58,179 nucleotides of DNA from an uncultured Clostridium sp. (GCA_948467495.1 CAOKEO010000006.1:1-58179), one strand, 5' to 3'. Shown: positions 38,001 to 48,373, numbered from the stretch's first letter. Notes: a model not told the origin generated them from the sequence alone. Program-made: numbers and translations.

Positions 38001-38384
38001 ACGAATCAATTACCAGAAGAAACCAATCAAAATTATGTAGAAGACGAAGAATTTAGAAGAAGACCAATCCAATTAATTGCAGATTATGAACTAAAGATTA
38101 ATGATATTAAAACCTATAAAGGAGAAAAACAGACGAAATACTTTGAAAGAGGAGAAGAGGTAACCATAGCTTTTGACAGTACAAACAAAACAGCCTTTTA
38201 TCCTGTTCAAGCAGTGATTAATGGTAAAACCTATTCACTAGAAAAACAAGGAACAATCTATAAAACGAAGGTACCAGTAGTTTCAAGCTTTGGACCAAAA
38301 ACCATTACCATAGAAAAAGTAATATTAGATAATACAAAAGAAATCGAAATTACTGAAAATAATCAAACAAGAGTAGGAATTTAA
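35016..38384 (+). CDS. Giant surface protein, N-terminal part (cohesin-like, LPRTG, dockerin, repeats), ended by in-frame TAA
   Basis: 1122 residues. In order: signal peptide (1-24); a cohesin-like domain (about 25-160); a Pro/Asp/Lys linker of DKPxDKP repeats; a sortase-like LPRTG motif with hydrophobic helix and basic stop near residue 245; a second signal-like helix (SVVATLAVVLSMQFIGTVYG); a two-repeat dockerin (ELNGDGAINYADVNLL and ADMNSDGKITVTDLSILIQK); then Ig-like repeats each with a V-x-V/I-L-K-x-x-P joint. The fourth such joint reads VGI-TAA-KLRP: the stop replaces Leu or Ile, so TTA to TAA is the simplest change. The same frame continues without gap into the protease part. AAA and purine-rich site GGAGAG precede the start. 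Confidence 0.8.
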   Translation: MKKLISMIVTIMVLVLTSTISNASTKVEASLSSTSQKLNKGDTIVFTLKLDTFQEIKYGINAYQGNFVYDRAIFEEVKEADFKVMNGWQGLQYNPNTSEFVLYKKAGTALEEDVLQVSLKVKEEAKATKTEVKMEYMVTSEGKKDIYVVNGEKAKLNIDILEEQQKPDDKPIGKPDNKPGDTPTDKPGNKPDDKPIDTPQDKPSDSKPGDILPSKPTIEKPSKPSSEIKLDEQNQLYKGKLPRTGRNFTILFLLLIVEVLLGIRVVYFGKKWMTSEKTKMSVVATLAVVLSMQFIGTVYGAVTTFSKKGELNGDGAINYADVNLLTSHLIHLKPLGEDRPIEEVKTLLENADMNSDGKITVTDLSILIQKIENKLNYEVTIRDLLVSNYYPAKSEEIIISFDADVNYDATIQAITINGKEYEIKRNEANNNLYEIKIKVGNTSGVTEYKLEKAKLDNGKEIKIKEAIKVDILKQQPQIQNWIVEEDIEKTELNVSFDMVDPDHAFLSGNYNIVEKRDESENQAEEVDAIQTREIIAGNNKINVKVEEGKEYQILLSMQYNLDTDTLEVEGDNQGSVTHQEDLSFIVNYDFKVSNFETYRYQGETAEKTEEFKIGEVIALKFSSTNATTCTPKEAIINGKTYQLTKENDTYKALVDGLSSTGNHKIKLEKVILTNGKMFEVNQEIPVKVIKNAPMVSRFRANQSPETKQMDIQLYIKDRDHTITDFTVKLYDDYDNEIATKNLTDQLVEDNLTDDSTEEEIRNTYYINSQLDTSKATMASSYRIKVFANYELLENDNQYAHTEELLLEEKIEATPVVNIKKVNVSKKYPEKNENITLTYEMETNKKDLEITHIMVNNLKCIATKHIDNDENVTYSVTFSAGETAGILNLDTTEFFFEGNVTANVSNCVQVDVLKDKPTSETFKQVDDIQNHKVILTANIVDPDQAFIKGKADLIRNSDNQIIATKEFDAEHVTFAIENVEIDTEYTLVAKMTYDRDTNQLPEETNQNYVEDEEFRRRPIQLIADYELKINDIKTYKGEKQTKYFERGEEVTIAFDSTNKTAFYPVQAVINGKTYSLEKQGTIYKTKVPVVSSFGPKTITIEKVILDNTKEIEITENNQTRVGI

Positions 38385-38456
38385 AAACTAAGACCAACCA
38401 TTACAGGATTTGGTTATGTAGAAGATGAACAAAATCAAGCTATTAAAGTAAATTTT

Positions 38457-41400
38457 GTGGTAAATGATGTGGAAGATACCATAACAGGAGGAACCATTAA
38501 AATTACAAATGAAAATGGAGAAATTGTAAAACAAGAACCATTTTCTCGTGATATGACAGAAATTAGCTTCCCAAAAGGAGTTTGTGAAGAATACGAAATA
38601 GAAATATTAGTAGATTATGACCTAGATACCAACCAAATTACAACTGGGGATAACGAATATGTGGCACAAAAATTATTAGCAGAAGGAATCAACGTAAGTG
38701 GGGAACGTCTATTTGAAGTAAAAGATATTTTAGAAATTAGTTTATACCAAGAAGGAAAAGCATCTGAAGTAACAAGTATAACCGAAGCACAATTAAAAGA
38801 CCACTTAGACGACTATATCGTAAAGGTAAGAACCAAAGGAATGCCAATATTCTATACACAAATTGAAGATTATGAAATTACAGAAGAAGGAGACTTAAAC
38901 TTTATCTTAGCTTATGATAATGTAATTCAATATCAAGATGGAACCAAACAAAATAAACTAAAAGTAACCTATAGCAAAATGGAAGATGGGGTAGCTCATA
39001 ATAAGAGCATTGAATATCTGATTTCCGAAATAGAAAAAGACCCAACAGGAACCTTTACTTTAACACAAAACTATGATGCTTCTTATTTGAATGTATCAAG
39101 AAATAGCATTATACCAAATACTTTTAGAGGAACTTTAAATGGAAATGGCTATAAAATTTACAATATTAACAAACCATTATTTGAAACCCTAGAAGGAGCA
39201 ACGATTAAAAATCTTACTTTAGAAAATGTGAATTTATTAGGGGCAAATAGCAAAGGATCAATTTCAAATGTGGCACAAAACACAACCATTAGCAATGTTC
39301 ATATCAAGGGATTAGATATGACAACAGGAACCAATGAATCTGGTGGAATGGTTGGTGATATGCAATCTGGTTGTACTGTAGAAGAAAGTAGCGTAACGAA
39401 ACTTCATATCAAATTAGACCATATTAGGGTAGCAGCAATTGCAGGAAAATTTGATGGAAGTACCATTAAAGACTGTTATGTAGAAGGTATCATAGAATCC
39501 ATTACCTCAACTAGAGATGGTGTAGGAGGAATTGCTGGAGATGGCTGGGGAACAGCAGATGCTACTATTACGAATTGTATTGCTAAAATAGAATTTGTAA
39601 ACAATACAAGAGCGAAAAACAATGGAGGAATTTTAGGACTTGTTAGAAATAACAAGGTGACACTAACCAATAATATCAGTTTATGTACAGGAACAGGAGT
39701 AAACAAAATATGTGGTACAGCTATGAATTCTGCTTCAACCAACAACTATGAATTAGAAGAATCTGAACTAATTTCCAATGCATCTGGAAATAAAGTTAAG
39801 AAAATAGCAAAAGACAATATGAATCAAGAATTCTTTGTAGAAGAAGCAAAATTTGACGAAGAGAAATGGGATTGCACGGATGCTTCTTACGAGAACTTAC
39901 CAGCATTGAAAAAAGATATCCATAAAGAAGATGATATTGTAGTAGAAGAACCAACAATGAATAAGTTATACATTCCAGAATATAGCAGAATTAAAAAGAT
40001 AGCAGGATTTGATACCAATAAATTAACAACTTATCATAACTTGCATAAATTAATGCCATATTATGATGCAAAATACTTAGTAATGGACGCATCAACCATT
40101 CCTACGACTGATGTATTAAATACAAAAGTAATTAAACATATTTTACCTTATGCCAATGGAAAATTGATAACTTATATTACTTCAAAAGATTATCAAAAAA
40201 TCACAACGATTAAAGTAGTCTTTGAAGATTATAGCGTAAAAGAATATAACGTGAACTTTGAAAAATTCCAACAAAATATAGCAATTTATAAAATACCAGA
40301 ACTAAACTTAAATTATGCTTATGACAATTATGCCATCAAAGAAGATGGAAGCATGATAACTACCATAGAAGAATACATGAAAGGTCTTGACTATACAACC
40401 GATTTAGACCCACTAACAACAGCAGCAGATAGTAGATTATACAAAGACCATTACAATGAAATTATAAAAGCAAAAGCAAAAGAAATTGCCATGCAATTAG
40501 TACAAAATGACGAAAATAGTATACTTACTATGGAAAACAAAGTGTTAAATAGTAAAATACAACAAGATTTGATTGATAGTGGAAAATTAAAAGAAATTGT
40601 ATATGGTTATACCTATTATGATAGATGGTATGGCTTTGAAATAAGAGGAACGAAAGTAGCAGATTTAATGCTATTTGAAGGTAAAATGTATTCTGACTCA
40701 ATGAACTATTATAATGTTATAAAAGAAACTTTTGTAGGAAATTTAGTGCCAGGCAATACAGATGCATTCTACAATTCTTGTCTAAAGAAATATACAGGAA
40801 GTTCAAGTGTTGGCTATTTCCTAGATTATATAATAGCCAATATTGGTGGATATGAAAATGTAGATGACTGGTTTACAGAGTATTTCGGTAGCAGAAATAT
40901 ACTTGCCGAAGTGGCAGTAGACAATAAACCAGAAATATTATATCGTGGATGGTATCAACTTAAGAAAAATGCAAGAATGGTGCTTCCGGTTATTACACTG
41001 CCAAATGATTGTGCTTATATGATTTCTGGACCTGCTCATTTACAATTTGGACCTTCTCAGTTATATCATAAAGATGTGAATACGGATGCTGGAAGAACAG
41101 CAGTTAGAAATACAGTTAATAGTCATGTTAGCCTTGTAAAAAGACATTTTAGTACATTAGCAGACTCATTTGATTATGGCAAATGGAATCGATATTGTAT
41201 TATGGTTTATGATTGTACAAAAATAATTACAGGTTATAAAACTAGTTACTTTCCAGGCACAAATGTTCCAATAGGAACAACAGCAGTTTATACACAAGGA
41301 AAAGTTGGGCTACAATATCCATTCTTTAAGAACTTTAGTGAAGTTTTTGGACTATGGCAACCAGCAGGTAGTTCAGCAGGTGTTGGTAATACAGCTGGAT

Positions 41401-43769
41401 TCTTATGGTTCCAAGCAAGACCAGGACTTACTAATTTTGATACTTGGACACACGAATTTGAACACGCTTTATATGATAAAATAATGTTATATCAACGTGG
41501 TGCTAGAGTGCAACTTGAAACACTTACAGAAGGTAATGTTCAACAGTATGCTAATTGGAGTGAAAACAATCTTATTCAAGATGTTGGACCATATTACTTT
41601 AATACATCTTTCTATTTGAATAAAGAAGGTAATGCCACTCAGAATTTAACACCTGAGAGAATTAATACAAAAGAAAAATTAGAAAATTATTATAAAGGAC
41701 AACAAAATGCCCTAGATTTACTAGACTATATTGAAGGAAAAGCATTTATTAAATTAACACCAGAACAACAAGCAAAAATTGCAACAAGAATGAATATATC
41801 TGCTGGTTGGTCTTCTTGGGGAGGCATTACAGCACAACAGGCAACAGCTATGAAATTAACATCCTTAGAAGCTTTATATGATAATAGAATTGTGCTAAGA
41901 CCAAATAATGCTTGGGGAGCAAGTGTAAGAGGATTAAATGTTATCAATGGTCTTGGAAGTAATGATTATGGGTTTGAATCTGTATGGGTAAACCGTTGGT
42001 TTATTGGACATTTAGATGGTGGTTATGCCGATGCATTCTCTACCAAACGTAATTTCTTTGAGATGCTAGGTTATGCTGGAGTAGAGGGATATGTTACTTA
42101 TGGTAGCAAAGCATCTGCCAATGACTTAGATGCTATTAAGAAAATTACAAAAATGGTAACTGGTACAGAAATGGATTGGAAACAATACAAGATGAGTCGA
42201 TATGAAACAGTAGAACAAAGTATTAGAAATAATAAGTTTATTGATGTAGATTACATGATAGAAAGGTATACGGAAGCATTAATAAATGACGCTAACAAAG
42301 GAGATAGAAATATTTCACAAAGAACCAATCTTAGAAAGATCTATTATCATTACTTAAAGAGTGTTACCAATGATTTTGTAGCTGACCCACTTGGAAAAAA
42401 TGTTAAAATGACCTATATTAGAACAGCACAAGAATTAGTAGAGAAAATGAATCAAGAGCCTTATGGTTACTACGTACTAGCTAATGACATTGATTTCTCA
42501 GAAATGACAACAAATGTAACACAAACATTTATGGGTAGATTAAATGGTAACGGACATAAAATAATTGGCAATAAAATACCAATCTTTAACAAAATTAGAT
42601 ATGGTTATGTTGGAAACTTGACCTTAGAAGATACAGATATTCCAAGAAGTAATACTACTTCAGGAGCTCTAGCCAATAAAATAGAATCGAGTACAGCAGA
42701 AAAAATCGAGGCAACAGGTCTAAAAATGTACTTTGGTAACAAAAATGATTTAAGCTTAATAGGGGGAGCCATTAGTAATGTAATTACGAGAGATTGTACA
42801 GTAGACCGTTTAGTGACAAAGATTGCAAACAAAGATGAATTTGTAGAGAAAATAAATGCTGAAACAGGTGGAATATTTGAATTAACAGGCAATATCGACT
42901 TTACTGGATATACAGGTGGAAACGCCGTTATACCAGAAACATTTACAGGAAAAATAGATGGAAAGGGCTATACGATTTCTAACTTAAATAATGCTAGCTT
43001 ATTTGCACAATTTAATGGAACAGTTCAAAACTTAAAAATAACGAACTTTACCAACACAGCACCAACCACAGACTTTGTAGCAGCATTTGCTGGTAAAAGT
43101 TCAGGTGCAACCTTTACGAACCTAAAATTTGAAAATATCACGGTGCAAGGTAGAAATAATGTTGCCGTAGTGGTAGCAGTAGACAATGCAAATTCTACTT
43201 TTGATAAAATTAGTGTTAAAAATGCGAATGTAAGTGGAAGCGGTGTTTATATAGCTGGGCTAGTTGGTAGAAAATATGGCGGACATGTAAGCAATGTATA
43301 TGTTGACGGAAGTATAGCCATTACAGCAGTAGCCAATGCTGGTGTAATTGGTTCAACAGAAACCAATGTTACAGTAACCAATGTCGTATCCAAAGTAAAT
43401 ATGGAAAGAACAGCTGATTCTGAAAAGCAAGGTAGAAAGCAAAATGCGGAAATGGTTGGATTACCAAATAGTAATACAAGTCGTATTAGCAATTCTATTA
43501 CTTTAGGTAATATGACAGGTTATACAGCAGATATGGTTCCTCATAAATTTATGTATGGAGACGAAACTTTGATGAATCAAATGCTTACAAATTGCTACGA
43601 ATTGACAGAGGCAACAGGTATTAGTGGTGCTACAGCCAATACAGTTGGACATTTGCAAACGGTTGCAAGACAAAACTTAAATGCAGAATTTTATAGGAAT
43701 TTAGGATTTGATGAGACGATTTGGGATTTCAGTAAGATTACGACCAAAGGATATCCTATTTTAAAGTAA
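38457..43769 (+). CDS. Giant surface protein, C-terminal part: M26/Zmp-like zinc metalloprotease
   Basis: 1770 residues from a GTG at 38457, but homologous sequence runs in the same frame from 38385, directly after the TAA, and there is no ribosome site at either place. Domains: end of an Ig-like repeat; GLUG-type repeats (TFRGTLNGNGYKIYNINKP, LTLENVNLLG) as in streptococcal Zmp proteases; a large metalloprotease core with HEFEH at about residue 999 and a downstream Glu-rich LETLTEGNVQ that may give the third ligand; then more GLUG repeats to the C-terminus. ZmpB/IgA-protease family members cleave host surface or immune proteins. No sortase motif at this end, so anchoring would rely on the N-terminal part. 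If the TAA is real, this part is probably not made. Confidence 0.75.
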   Translation: MVNDVEDTITGGTIKITNENGEIVKQEPFSRDMTEISFPKGVCEEYEIEILVDYDLDTNQITTGDNEYVAQKLLAEGINVSGERLFEVKDILEISLYQEGKASEVTSITEAQLKDHLDDYIVKVRTKGMPIFYTQIEDYEITEEGDLNFILAYDNVIQYQDGTKQNKLKVTYSKMEDGVAHNKSIEYLISEIEKDPTGTFTLTQNYDASYLNVSRNSIIPNTFRGTLNGNGYKIYNINKPLFETLEGATIKNLTLENVNLLGANSKGSISNVAQNTTISNVHIKGLDMTTGTNESGGMVGDMQSGCTVEESSVTKLHIKLDHIRVAAIAGKFDGSTIKDCYVEGIIESITSTRDGVGGIAGDGWGTADATITNCIAKIEFVNNTRAKNNGGILGLVRNNKVTLTNNISLCTGTGVNKICGTAMNSASTNNYELEESELISNASGNKVKKIAKDNMNQEFFVEEAKFDEEKWDCTDASYENLPALKKDIHKEDDIVVEEPTMNKLYIPEYSRIKKIAGFDTNKLTTYHNLHKLMPYYDAKYLVMDASTIPTTDVLNTKVIKHILPYANGKLITYITSKDYQKITTIKVVFEDYSVKEYNVNFEKFQQNIAIYKIPELNLNYAYDNYAIKEDGSMITTIEEYMKGLDYTTDLDPLTTAADSRLYKDHYNEIIKAKAKEIAMQLVQNDENSILTMENKVLNSKIQQDLIDSGKLKEIVYGYTYYDRWYGFEIRGTKVADLMLFEGKMYSDSMNYYNVIKETFVGNLVPGNTDAFYNSCLKKYTGSSSVGYFLDYIIANIGGYENVDDWFTEYFGSRNILAEVAVDNKPEILYRGWYQLKKNARMVLPVITLPNDCAYMISGPAHLQFGPSQLYHKDVNTDAGRTAVRNTVNSHVSLVKRHFSTLADSFDYGKWNRYCIMVYDCTKIITGYKTSYFPGTNVPIGTTAVYTQGKVGLQYPFFKNFSEVFGLWQPAGSSAGVGNTAGFLWFQARPGLTNFDTWTHEFEHALYDKIMLYQRGARVQLETLTEGNVQQYANWSENNLIQDVGPYYFNTSFYLNKEGNATQNLTPERINTKEKLENYYKGQQNALDLLDYIEGKAFIKLTPEQQAKIATRMNISAGWSSWGGITAQQATAMKLTSLEALYDNRIVLRPNNAWGASVRGLNVINGLGSNDYGFESVWVNRWFIGHLDGGYADAFSTKRNFFEMLGYAGVEGYVTYGSKASANDLDAIKKITKMVTGTEMDWKQYKMSRYETVEQSIRNNKFIDVDYMIERYTEALINDANKGDRNISQRTNLRKIYYHYLKSVTNDFVADPLGKNVKMTYIRTAQELVEKMNQEPYGYYVLANDIDFSEMTTNVTQTFMGRLNGNGHKIIGNKIPIFNKIRYGYVGNLTLEDTDIPRSNTTSGALANKIESSTAEKIEATGLKMYFGNKNDLSLIGGAISNVITRDCTVDRLVTKIANKDEFVEKINAETGGIFELTGNIDFTGYTGGNAVIPETFTGKIDGKGYTISNLNNASLFAQFNGTVQNLKITNFTNTAPTTDFVAAFAGKSSGATFTNLKFENITVQGRNNVAVVVAVDNANSTFDKISVKNANVSGSGVYIAGLVGRKYGGHVSNVYVDGSIAITAVANAGVIGSTETNVTVTNVVSKVNMERTADSEKQGRKQNAEMVGLPNSNTSRISNSITLGNMTGYTADMVPHKFMYGDETLMNQMLTNCYELTEATGISGATANTVGHLQTVARQNLNAEFYRNLGFDETIWDFSKITTKGYPILK

Positions 43770-43770
43770 A

Positions 43771-43817
43771 AAAGAAAAGCACAATATAACGAAAGTTGTA
43801 GCGTGTTTTCTTTTTTT
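43771..43817 (+). terminator. Terminator after the metalloprotease
   Basis: AAAGAAAAGCAC pairs (one bulge) with GTGTTTTCTTT, inner ACAA/TTGT, then seven T. Confidence 0.7.
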
Positions 43818-43914
43818 AAATTGAGACTGAAATTGTTTTACAAGAATTGACTTGGCATAAATGCAATGATATAATCAAACTGGAAAAAATATAGTAAAAA
43901 AAGGAGAACGAGAT

Positions 43915-45213
43915 ATGGCAGTAAAAATGATTATTGGTCTTCAATATGGAGATGAAGGAAAAGGAAGAGCAGTTCATTATGAAGCAAAAGATGCAGCGAT
44001 TGTAATAAGAGCAACAGGAGGAAGTAATGCAGGACATACCGTAGTTGCGAATGGTAAAAAATATGCCATGCATTTATTACCATCAGCTATTATTCGACCA
44101 GAGGTTCTTTCTATTATTGGACCAGGGGTAGTAGCAGACCTTCAAATTTTAACAGAAGAAATTCAACAAATGAGAGAAGCGGGGGTAAAAGTAGAAAAAG
44201 ATAATTTTGTAGTAAGCGAAAGAACGCATATTACTTTTCCACATCATAAACAATTAGACAGATTGTACGAAATGTTGAAGACAGAAAAATTAGATACGAC
44301 AGGAAGAGGCGTTGGTACGACTTATGAAGAAAAAGCAAGACGTACTAATCTAAGAATGTATGATTTATTCTTGGAAGAAACAGAGTTGAAAAACAAAATT
44401 TCTGAAAATCTTAAAGTGTACAATGTTTTAGTGGCAGAAGCTAACAAGTTAATTGAAAAGGGAGTCTATGGGGAAGAAAAGTTTCCTATCATTACGGTAC
44501 AAGAAGAATATGAGTATTGTATGCAATACAAAGATACTTTACAAGATTTTATTGTAGATATTCATCCTATTTTAGATAAAGCTATTGAAAAAGATGAGTT
44601 GGTTATTGTTGAAGGAGCACAATCTTTCTGGCTAGATAATGACCATGGAGATTATCCAATGACAACTTCTTCTAATCCAAATGCAAGTGGTACAGCTTCT
44701 GGTGCAGGCATAGGTCCTACTTTGGTAAAGGAAGTGGTAGGAGTGATGAAAGCTTATACCTCAAGAGTAGGAAATGGTCCATTTGTGACAGAACAAGATA
44801 ATGAAATTGGAGATAAGATTCGTGACTGGGGTCATGAATATGGAACAACAACAGGAAGACCAAGAAGAACGGGGTGGTTGGATTTAGTTATGGTAAAACA
44901 TACCAAAAATACAAGTGGATTAACCTCGCTATGTGTCAATCATTTAGATACGATTGGTAAGTTAGATAAAATTAATGTGTGTGTTGGGTATCAATATAAA
45001 GGAGAGACCATTCAACATGTTCCAATTGATAAAGAAAATTGTGAACCTGTTTACCAAGAGTTAAAAGGAGGTTGGAGTACAGACAAAGCAACAACTTTTG
45101 AAGAGCTTCCTAAAGAGGCACAAGATTATATTCGCTTTATTGAGGATTATACTGGTGTGTCAGTGAGATATATTGGTGTGGGTGCTGATGAAAAAAGAAC
45201 GATTATAAAATAG
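43915..45213 (+). CDS. purA: Adenylosuccinate synthetase
   Basis: 432 residues, family length. Motifs: GLQYGDEGKGRAVHYEAKDA at the P-loop (QWGDEGKGK in many species), GGSNAGHTV, TGRGVGTTYEEKARR, EGAQSFWLDNDHGDYP, and the IMP-binding TTTGRPRRTGWLD. It commits IMP to AMP synthesis using GTP and aspartate. Ribosome site AAAAGGAG. Monocistronic, with terminator. Confidence 0.95.
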   Translation: MAVKMIIGLQYGDEGKGRAVHYEAKDAAIVIRATGGSNAGHTVVANGKKYAMHLLPSAIIRPEVLSIIGPGVVADLQILTEEIQQMREAGVKVEKDNFVVSERTHITFPHHKQLDRLYEMLKTEKLDTTGRGVGTTYEEKARRTNLRMYDLFLEETELKNKISENLKVYNVLVAEANKLIEKGVYGEEKFPIITVQEEYEYCMQYKDTLQDFIVDIHPILDKAIEKDELVIVEGAQSFWLDNDHGDYPMTTSSNPNASGTASGAGIGPTLVKEVVGVMKAYTSRVGNGPFVTEQDNEIGDKIRDWGHEYGTTTGRPRRTGWLDLVMVKHTKNTSGLTSLCVNHLDTIGKLDKINVCVGYQYKGETIQHVPIDKENCEPVYQELKGGWSTDKATTFEELPKEAQDYIRFIEDYTGVSVRYIGVGADEKRTIIK

Positions 45214-45221
45214 GTATTAAG

Positions 45222-45257
45222 ATTGCCAAAGGGGACAAATCTTCTTGGCAATTTTTT
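45222..45257 (+). terminator. Terminator of purA
   Basis: ATTGCCAA (45222-45229) with TTGGCAAT (45245-45252) and five more T. The TTGCCAA/TTGGCAA arms are the same as in the MITE-like elements, so this may be a domesticated fragment. Confidence 0.78.
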
Positions 45258-45355
45258 AGAACTATTTACATTGCCCTGAAAATAGTATAAATTAAAAAAT
45301 ATAAGGAATTCACGGAAACTATTATTTAGAATATAAATAATAGAGGTGAAGAAAA

Positions 45356-46300
45356 GTGAATGATAAGTATTATATTTCAAATCATGATGGAAAGGATGAT
45401 TATGGTTTAAAATACATAGACCAGCAAGGATATGGGAAAATATGCAAAGACTATAAAATCGAATTCCCACCGCAACATCAAGACCAGCAGCCAGGAATGG
45501 AATACCTGATGACACCTAGACCGATATTTAACAATCCCTATTATAGAGCATCTGGAAAACTAAACCATAAAGTTGCTATTATAACAGGAGGAGATTCTGG
45601 AATTGGAAGGGCTGTTGCCGTAGGATTTGCAAAAGAAGGAGCTAGTGTCGTAATAGCCTATTATGATGAACACAAAGATGCAGAAGAAACCAAAGATTTT
45701 ATTGAAAGAATGGGCGGAAGATGTGTATTATTGGCAGGTGATATAAAAGATACTAGTTTTTGCAATAAAATTGTAGAAGAAACGATGAAGCTATTTGGAA
45801 AAATTGATATTTTAGTCAATAATGCAGGAGTTCAATATCAACAAAAGAGTTTGTTAGATATAACAGATGAACAATTTGATGTAACAATGAGAACCAATAT
45901 CTATTCTATGTTTTATCTAACAAAAAGAACATTAAAAAACATGTGTCCAGGTGCAAGTATTATTAATGTTACATCGATAACTACATTTAAAGGAGAACCA
46001 GAATTAATAGACTATGTAACAAGTAAAGGTGCCATAGTAGGATTTACAAGATCACTTGCCACCAATCTAGCAGATAAAAATATAAGAGTAAATGCTGTAT
46101 CACCAGGTGTATTTTGGACTCCGTTACAACCAGCTTGTTGGGAAGCGAAAAAAATACCAACACTAGGTTCAGATGCACCAATGGGAAGAGCTGGTCACCC
46201 TTATGAGATAGCACCATTATTCATATATTTGGCAAGTGATGATTCGTCTTATGTGACAGGTCAAGTGATGCATATTAATGGTGGTGAATATAAAGGATAA
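45356..46300 (+). CDS. SDR-family oxidoreductase (general stress protein 39-like)
   Basis: 314 residues from GTG, seven bases after AGAGGTG. An N-terminal extension with FPPQHQDQQPG is typical of the YhdF/GSP39 group. The Rossmann domain has TGGDSGIGRAVAVG, NNAGVQYQ, a catalytic Ser (NVTSI), and YVTSKGA carrying the Tyr and Lys. Uses NAD(P)(H); substrate unknown, commonly linked to stress. Monocistronic. Confidence 0.88.
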   Translation: MNDKYYISNHDGKDDYGLKYIDQQGYGKICKDYKIEFPPQHQDQQPGMEYLMTPRPIFNNPYYRASGKLNHKVAIITGGDSGIGRAVAVGFAKEGASVVIAYYDEHKDAEETKDFIERMGGRCVLLAGDIKDTSFCNKIVEETMKLFGKIDILVNNAGVQYQQKSLLDITDEQFDVTMRTNIYSMFYLTKRTLKNMCPGASIINVTSITTFKGEPELIDYVTSKGAIVGFTRSLATNLADKNIRVNAVSPGVFWTPLQPACWEAKKIPTLGSDAPMGRAGHPYEIAPLFIYLASDDSSYVTGQVMHINGGEYKG

Positions 46301-46404
46301 TATATGTTATCATGAGAATATTTGAAAACGTATCAAGTGAATGACACAAATGCTAATATTTGAAAATGTACAATGCCACCAAAAGACACGAAAAGGGGAA
46401 AGAT

Positions 46405-48270
46405 ATGAAAAAAATTTATAGTAAATTATTAATGGGCATAATCTTATTTGCAATTGCGATTTTATTTATATTTTGTGAGAAGACAAATGCTGCAAATACA
46501 ATTCATAAAATAAATATGGATGTATATATAAATCCAGAAGGAGTGGCTGAAATAACGGAAGTTTGGGAAGCTACTTTAACGCAAGGTACAGAGGGATATA
46601 AGCCATATGCTAATTTGGGAAATTGTAAAATTACGAACTTTTCTGTAAGGGATGATTCGGGAGTTACCTATACAAATTTATCAAATTGGGATAGTAATAA
46701 AAGTTTTGATAGCAAAATACATAAATGTGGAGTAATTAATAAAAGTGATGGAATTGAATCTCTGTGGGGTACATTCCCCGACGCTTGCGTCGGGTGTAGT
46801 TTATTTATGTTGGGGGATTAGTAAGTATGGAAATACAGTATATACTTTAAAGTATAATATTACAAATTTTGTTAATCAATATAGTGACAGCCAAGGTGTA
46901 TATTTCAGTTTAATGCCAAAAGAAATGGAGCAATCACAAAATCAGTTGTAATTACAATTCATTCAGATAAACAATTTACAGAAAAAAATTCACAAATTTG
47001 GGCATTTGGGTATAAAGACGGAAATATTAATTTTCAAAATGGTAATATAGTTATGAATTCAAATGGTATTTTAAATTCATCTAGTTATATGACTGCATTA
47101 ATAAAGATAGAGAATGAAATGTTTCATACTACTAATAAAGTGCCAAAAACATTTAATGCTATATATGATGAAGCAATAAGCGATATTCCTGAAAATGAAA
47201 AAACAAAGAATGAAGAAGTTAAAGAGATTACGTCTTTAAGTGTGATACTAAGTGTTTTAGGAGGTATTATATTTTTACCATTATTGTTATTAATGAATCC
47301 AATTGTATGGATAATATTAGTAGCAATTTTGGTATATAAGAAGGAAAACCATAAGTTCAAAACAATTGAAAAATTAGATTTTGGACCAGATGGAGAAAAT
47401 CTGCCGAATGAGAAAGATATCGATTATTATAGAGAGATACCATGTAACAAAGATTTATATAGAGCCTATTGGATAATTAGTAAATATGGAATAAAAGAAA
47501 AAAGAAATGTATTGTTGGGTGCCATATTATTGAATTGGATCAAAGAAGGAAAAGCGTATATCACAAAAACTAAAAAGGGATTGTTCAGTTTTAAAGATAA
47601 TAATTATTCAATTGATTTAAATCAAATATCTGAGGGGAAGAATAAAATAGAAGATGAATTAATAAAGGTACTAAAAGAAGCAAGTGGAGATAATGGAATA
47701 TTAGAAGCAAAGGAATTTGAAAAATGGTGTAAAAATCATTATAATTATTTTGAAAATTGGGATTATAAAGTAATAGAATATGGAACAAATCAATTACAAG
47801 AAGAAGGAATTATTACAACTACTGAAACTACAGAAAAAAACAAGGGGTTTATAAAAGGAACTCGAACAATTGTTACAAAGCATGTAAATCCAAGTATAAA
47901 GGAAGAAGCTATTAAATTATTAGGTTTAAAAAAATTTTTATTGGAATATAGTATAATACAACAAAGACAAGCAATCGAAGTGCATTTATGGGAAGAATAT
48001 CTGATATTTGCACAATTATTTGGAATAGCAGAGAAAGTGGAAGAGCAATTTAGTAAAATATATCCTGAATTTAAGGAGCAATCAAGAATTGATATAGAGT
48101 GCACTACAATATATACAAGACAGATGGTAGAAATAGGAATGCAAGCAGCACAAAAAGCAAAAGAAAGAGCTGAAAGAAGAGAAAGTTATAGTTCTGGAGG
48201 AGGTGGCTCAAGTTATTCTGGTGGTGGTAGTAGTGCCAGTGGTTCTAGTTCTGGAGGAGGATTTAGGTAA
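46405..48270 (+). pseudogene. DUF2207 membrane protein, broken by a palindromic insertion and a one-base deletion
   Basis: The parts together make a DUF2207 protein: signal peptide, extracellular beta domain (NMDVYINPEGVAEITEVWEA), then membrane helices (LSVILSVLGGIIFLPLLLL), a cytoplasmic helical domain and a Gly/Ser tail (SSGGGGSSYSGGGSS). Two lesions break it. A 46-base insertion at 46759-46804 splits the family-like DGIELCWGISKYG. One A seems missing near 46927, where PKENGAITKS would be expected but the frame shifts. Neither lesion is at CGG. Start after AAAAGGGG. The downstream part from 47053 is an intact frame. Confidence 0.75.
46759..46804. repeat. GC-rich palindrome inserted in the DUF2207 gene
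   Basis: A 46-base insertion whose core CCCGACGC-TT-GCGTCGGG is a perfect hairpin, extended by TACA/TGTA. It is strikingly GC-rich in an AT-rich genome. The flanking CTGTGGGG resembles TGTTGGGG at the target. It resembles REP-type hairpins moved by single-strand transposases, but no second copy is in the window. Confidence 0.6.
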
Positions 48271-48373
48271 AATTCTAGGAACTTAAAAATAAAGAAATTT
48301 AGAACTTTAAGAAAAGTAATAAATGTTTATTAGTTGACAAAAATAAGATTGGAGAAAATATCAGGAGCAGTAA

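Noticed and set aside
46405..47060. DUF2207 breaks as further CGGN sites
   Set aside because: Neither break has CGG in frame; one is a 46-base insertion and the other a missing A.
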